A DNA stretch of 64,000 nucleotides from Paracoccus halophilus (GTDB taxonomy: Bacteria > Pseudomonadota > Alphaproteobacteria > Rhodobacterales > Rhodobacteraceae): NCBI RefSeq assembly GCF_000763905.1, contig NZ_JRKN01000005.1, forward strand, positions 124,001 to 188,000. The letters run 5' to 3'. Position 1 is the first letter of the stretch. Each line of letters opens with the position of its first letter. The position numbers and the translations under genes were made by a program. Positions 62,836-64,000 of the stretch are shown here, one piece after another. The notes beneath the pieces are model-generated. The model saw nothing but the letters and a program-made list of their open reading frames with translations. It made no database searches and had not been told where the DNA came from.

Positions 62836-63429
62836 TTAGCGCATGGTGGGGGCGTTCTGCGCCATGACGGCCAATGTCGCGCGATCGGTCATCTCGAGCT
62901 CTTCGCCATCCTCCAGATGCAACAGGACCGCCAGGCGGCGGCGGCCGCGATTGGCGCGCGACTTGACCGTGCCGACGGCGACGCCGGTCATCTCGGCCGC
63001 TTCCTCGTAGGAAAAGCCCGAGGCACCGACAAGGATCAGCGCCTCGCGCTGCTCATCGGGCAGCTTCTCGAAGGCGACGCGAAAGTCGTTCAGCGCCAGC
63101 CGGCCGTCATGCTCGGGCCGGGTGGCCTGACGGGCGGCATGGATGCCGTCGGTATCGCTGACCTCGCGGCGGACCTTGCGGCGCGCCGAATAGAAGGTGT
63201 TGCGCAGGATGGTGAACAGCCACGCCCGCAGGTTGGTGCCCGGCTCGAACTTGTCGATATGGGTCCATGCCTTGACGATCGTGTCCTGAACCAGGTCGTC
63301 GGCCGCGGAACCTTCGCGGGTCAGCGAAAGGGCGAATGCGCGCAGGGCGGGCAGGTGCTCGACCAGTTCGTCCCGGGGATCTCCATGTGCACCGGGGCGG
63401 GCGCCTGGCGCCGTTTTGCGATCGGTCAT
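62836..63429 (-). CDS. ecfG: General stress response sigma factor EcfG
   Basis: 197 residues. Sigma region 2 is at about 25-90 (ADDLVQDTIVKAWTHIDKFEPGTNLRAWLFTILRNTF) and region 4 at about 120-175 (LPDEQREALILVGASGFSYEEAAEMTGVAVGTVKSRANRGRRRL). This is the EcfG (ECF15) pattern. ATG at 63429 is chosen because AGGAG lies 8 bases ahead; an upstream in-frame GTG at 63438 would sit right on that AGGAG. The start is 5 bp past the nepR stop, so the two are translationally coupled. Confidence 0.93.
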   Translation of the reverse strand: MTDRKTAPGARPGAHGDPRDELVEHLPALRAFALSLTREGSAADDLVQDTIVKAWTHIDKFEPGTNLRAWLFTILRNTFYSARRKVRREVSDTDGIHAARQATRPEHDGRLALNDFRVAFEKLPDEQREALILVGASGFSYEEAAEMTGVAVGTVKSRANRGRRRLAVLLHLEDGEELEMTDRATLAVMAQNAPTMR

Positions 63430-63434
63430 GCAGT

Positions 63435-63581
63435 TCACTCCTGCTCGCGCAGCTTGTCGAGTAATTGCAGGAAGCGGTCGGGAATCTGCTGGGTGGTATC
63501 CTGCTCGTACACCCGGCGCAGATTCTCGTCGATCTGCTTTTCGATAGCGGCTCTCCTTTGGTCTTCCCGCCTTGTGTTCAT
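63435..63581 (-). CDS. nepR: Anti-sigma factor NepR
   Basis: 48 residues, too short for usual ORF cut-offs. The sequence runs MNTRREDQRRAAIEKQID, then an amphipathic middle and QQIPDRFLQLLDKLREQ; the IPDRFLQLLDKL helix is the conserved NepR core. NepR holds EcfG inactive until phosphorylated PhyR takes it away. It is immediately upstream of ecfG on the same strand (5-bp gap) and divergent from phyR. The EcfG promoter at 63620-63645 precedes it. Confidence 0.88.
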   Translation of the reverse strand: MNTRREDQRRAAIEKQIDENLRRVYEQDTTQQIPDRFLQLLDKLREQE

Positions 63582-63619
63582 TTTATAGTTATTCCTGAAA
63601 ACTTGTGCGCACCTTGCCT

Positions 63620-63645
63620 AACGGCTACCAATCCGGTCAAGTTCC
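63620..63645 (-). promoter_or_regulatory. EcfG-type promoter upstream of nepR-ecfG
   Basis: On the minus strand GGAAC (63645-63641) and CGTT (63623-63620) are separated by 17 bases. GGAAC-N16/17-CGTT is the EcfG consensus. The -10 ends 39 bp before the nepR ATG. This makes the operon positively autoregulated by EcfG. Confidence 0.87.
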
Positions 63646-63672
63646 GTCAGATGACGTTTTTCGGAGTCAACC

Positions 63673-64000
63673 ATGACAGCAGCAGATCATCTCGTGCGCT
63701 CGATCAGCCGCGAGCTGCCCTATCTGCGCCGCTATGCGCGCGCGCTGACCGGCAGCCAGGCCGTCGGCGACAATTATGCCGCCGCCACGCTGGAGGCCAT
63801 CCTCTCGGACCGCAGCCTGATCGAGGGCGAGGATACCCGGATCGCCTTGTTCCGCACCTTTCACGCGATCTGGCAAAGTTCGGGGCAGCCGGTCGAGATC
63901 GAGGAACAGAACCTGCGCGAGGCCCGCGCCCAGGCCCATCTGCGCAAGCTGACGCCGAATTCGCGCGAGGCGCTGCTGCTGCGCACGATCGAGGAACTGC
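63673..64000 (+). CDS. phyR: Response regulator PhyR (partial, runs off right edge)
   Basis: The first 109 residues are visible, all of the sigma-factor-like N-terminal domain that mimics EcfG and binds NepR: VRSISRELPYLRRYARALTG, GDNYAAATLEAIL and LRKLTPNSREALLLRTIEEL. The receiver domain with the phosphorylated aspartate lies beyond the edge. It is divergent from nepR-ecfG across 91 bp, the standard arrangement. Confidence 0.9.
   Translation, partial: MTAADHLVRSISRELPYLRRYARALTGSQAVGDNYAAATLEAILSDRSLIEGEDTRIALFRTFHAIWQSSGQPVEIEEQNLREARAQAHLRKLTPNSREALLLRTIEEL

Overview
This 64 kb window is high-GC chromosomal DNA from an alphaproteobacterium of the Rhodobacteraceae, most like Paracoccus. 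This rests on gene content and order: regB facing senC-regA-hvrA, a sulfolipid sqdBDC operon, a nepR-ecfG/phyR general stress locus, a Rhodobacter-type porin, addAB next to murU and a TsaE-AmgK fusion, and leuS-lptE-holA. The species cannot be fixed from the sequence alone. No tRNA, rRNA, CRISPR array, intact insertion sequence or prophage was seen. Almost all of the window is coding, with many ATGA/GTGA-type overlaps between neighbouring genes.

Layout. 1-5670: a phosphonate locus. A partial FAD amine oxidase and a LysR regulator run leftward. A binding protein, ATPase and fused double permease of the 2-aminoethylphosphonate type run rightward. The spacer between them carries a perfect LysR-like inverted repeat. 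5671-7260: a small accessory patch with the 3' remnant of an IS3-family transposase, a short-chain dehydrogenase and 550 bp of unassigned DNA. 7261-11737: YdeI-like protein, rpsO, an RTX-repeat protein, a DUF1643 protein, a YggS-type PLP protein and a porin. 12051-17941: a DUF3576 lipoprotein, then the tightly overlapped leuS-lptE-holA-flavoprotein unit; leuS carries an AT-rich, codon-atypical stretch in its leucine-specific domain. 17917-22780: GST, MFS transporter and three glycosyltransferases (GT2, LpcC-like GT4, GT29 sialyltransferase-like), probably for LPS core or other surface glycan. 22883-26466: asd, a DUF4139 protein and an MTA/SAH nucleosidase.

26581-31331 is the redox-control region: a multi-PAS protein, RegB, SenC, RegA and HvrA. 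31440-38950 holds HD hydrolase, SecB, FxsA, Tim44-like, Smr, HslU, a signal-peptide-bearing WYL protein lying antisense between hslU and hslV, HslV, a capsule-synthesis-like protein and thioredoxin. 39004-48235 (all leftward) holds dapB, tsaE-amgK, murU, addB and addA, which links cell-wall recycling, tRNA modification and recombination repair in one overlapped unit. 48316-50370 is rbfA-DUF2233-truB.

50385-53684 holds small metabolic and membrane genes. 53771-56664 is sqdBDC for sulfoquinovosyl diacylglycerol, divergent from an Rrf2 regulator with four clustered cysteines. 57390-60484 is aroE-coaE-dnaQ and a YihY protein. The right edge is the general stress response: a HisKA_2 sensor kinase, EcfG sigma factor, a 48-residue NepR anti-sigma factor and the divergent start of phyR, with a textbook EcfG promoter in front of nepR.
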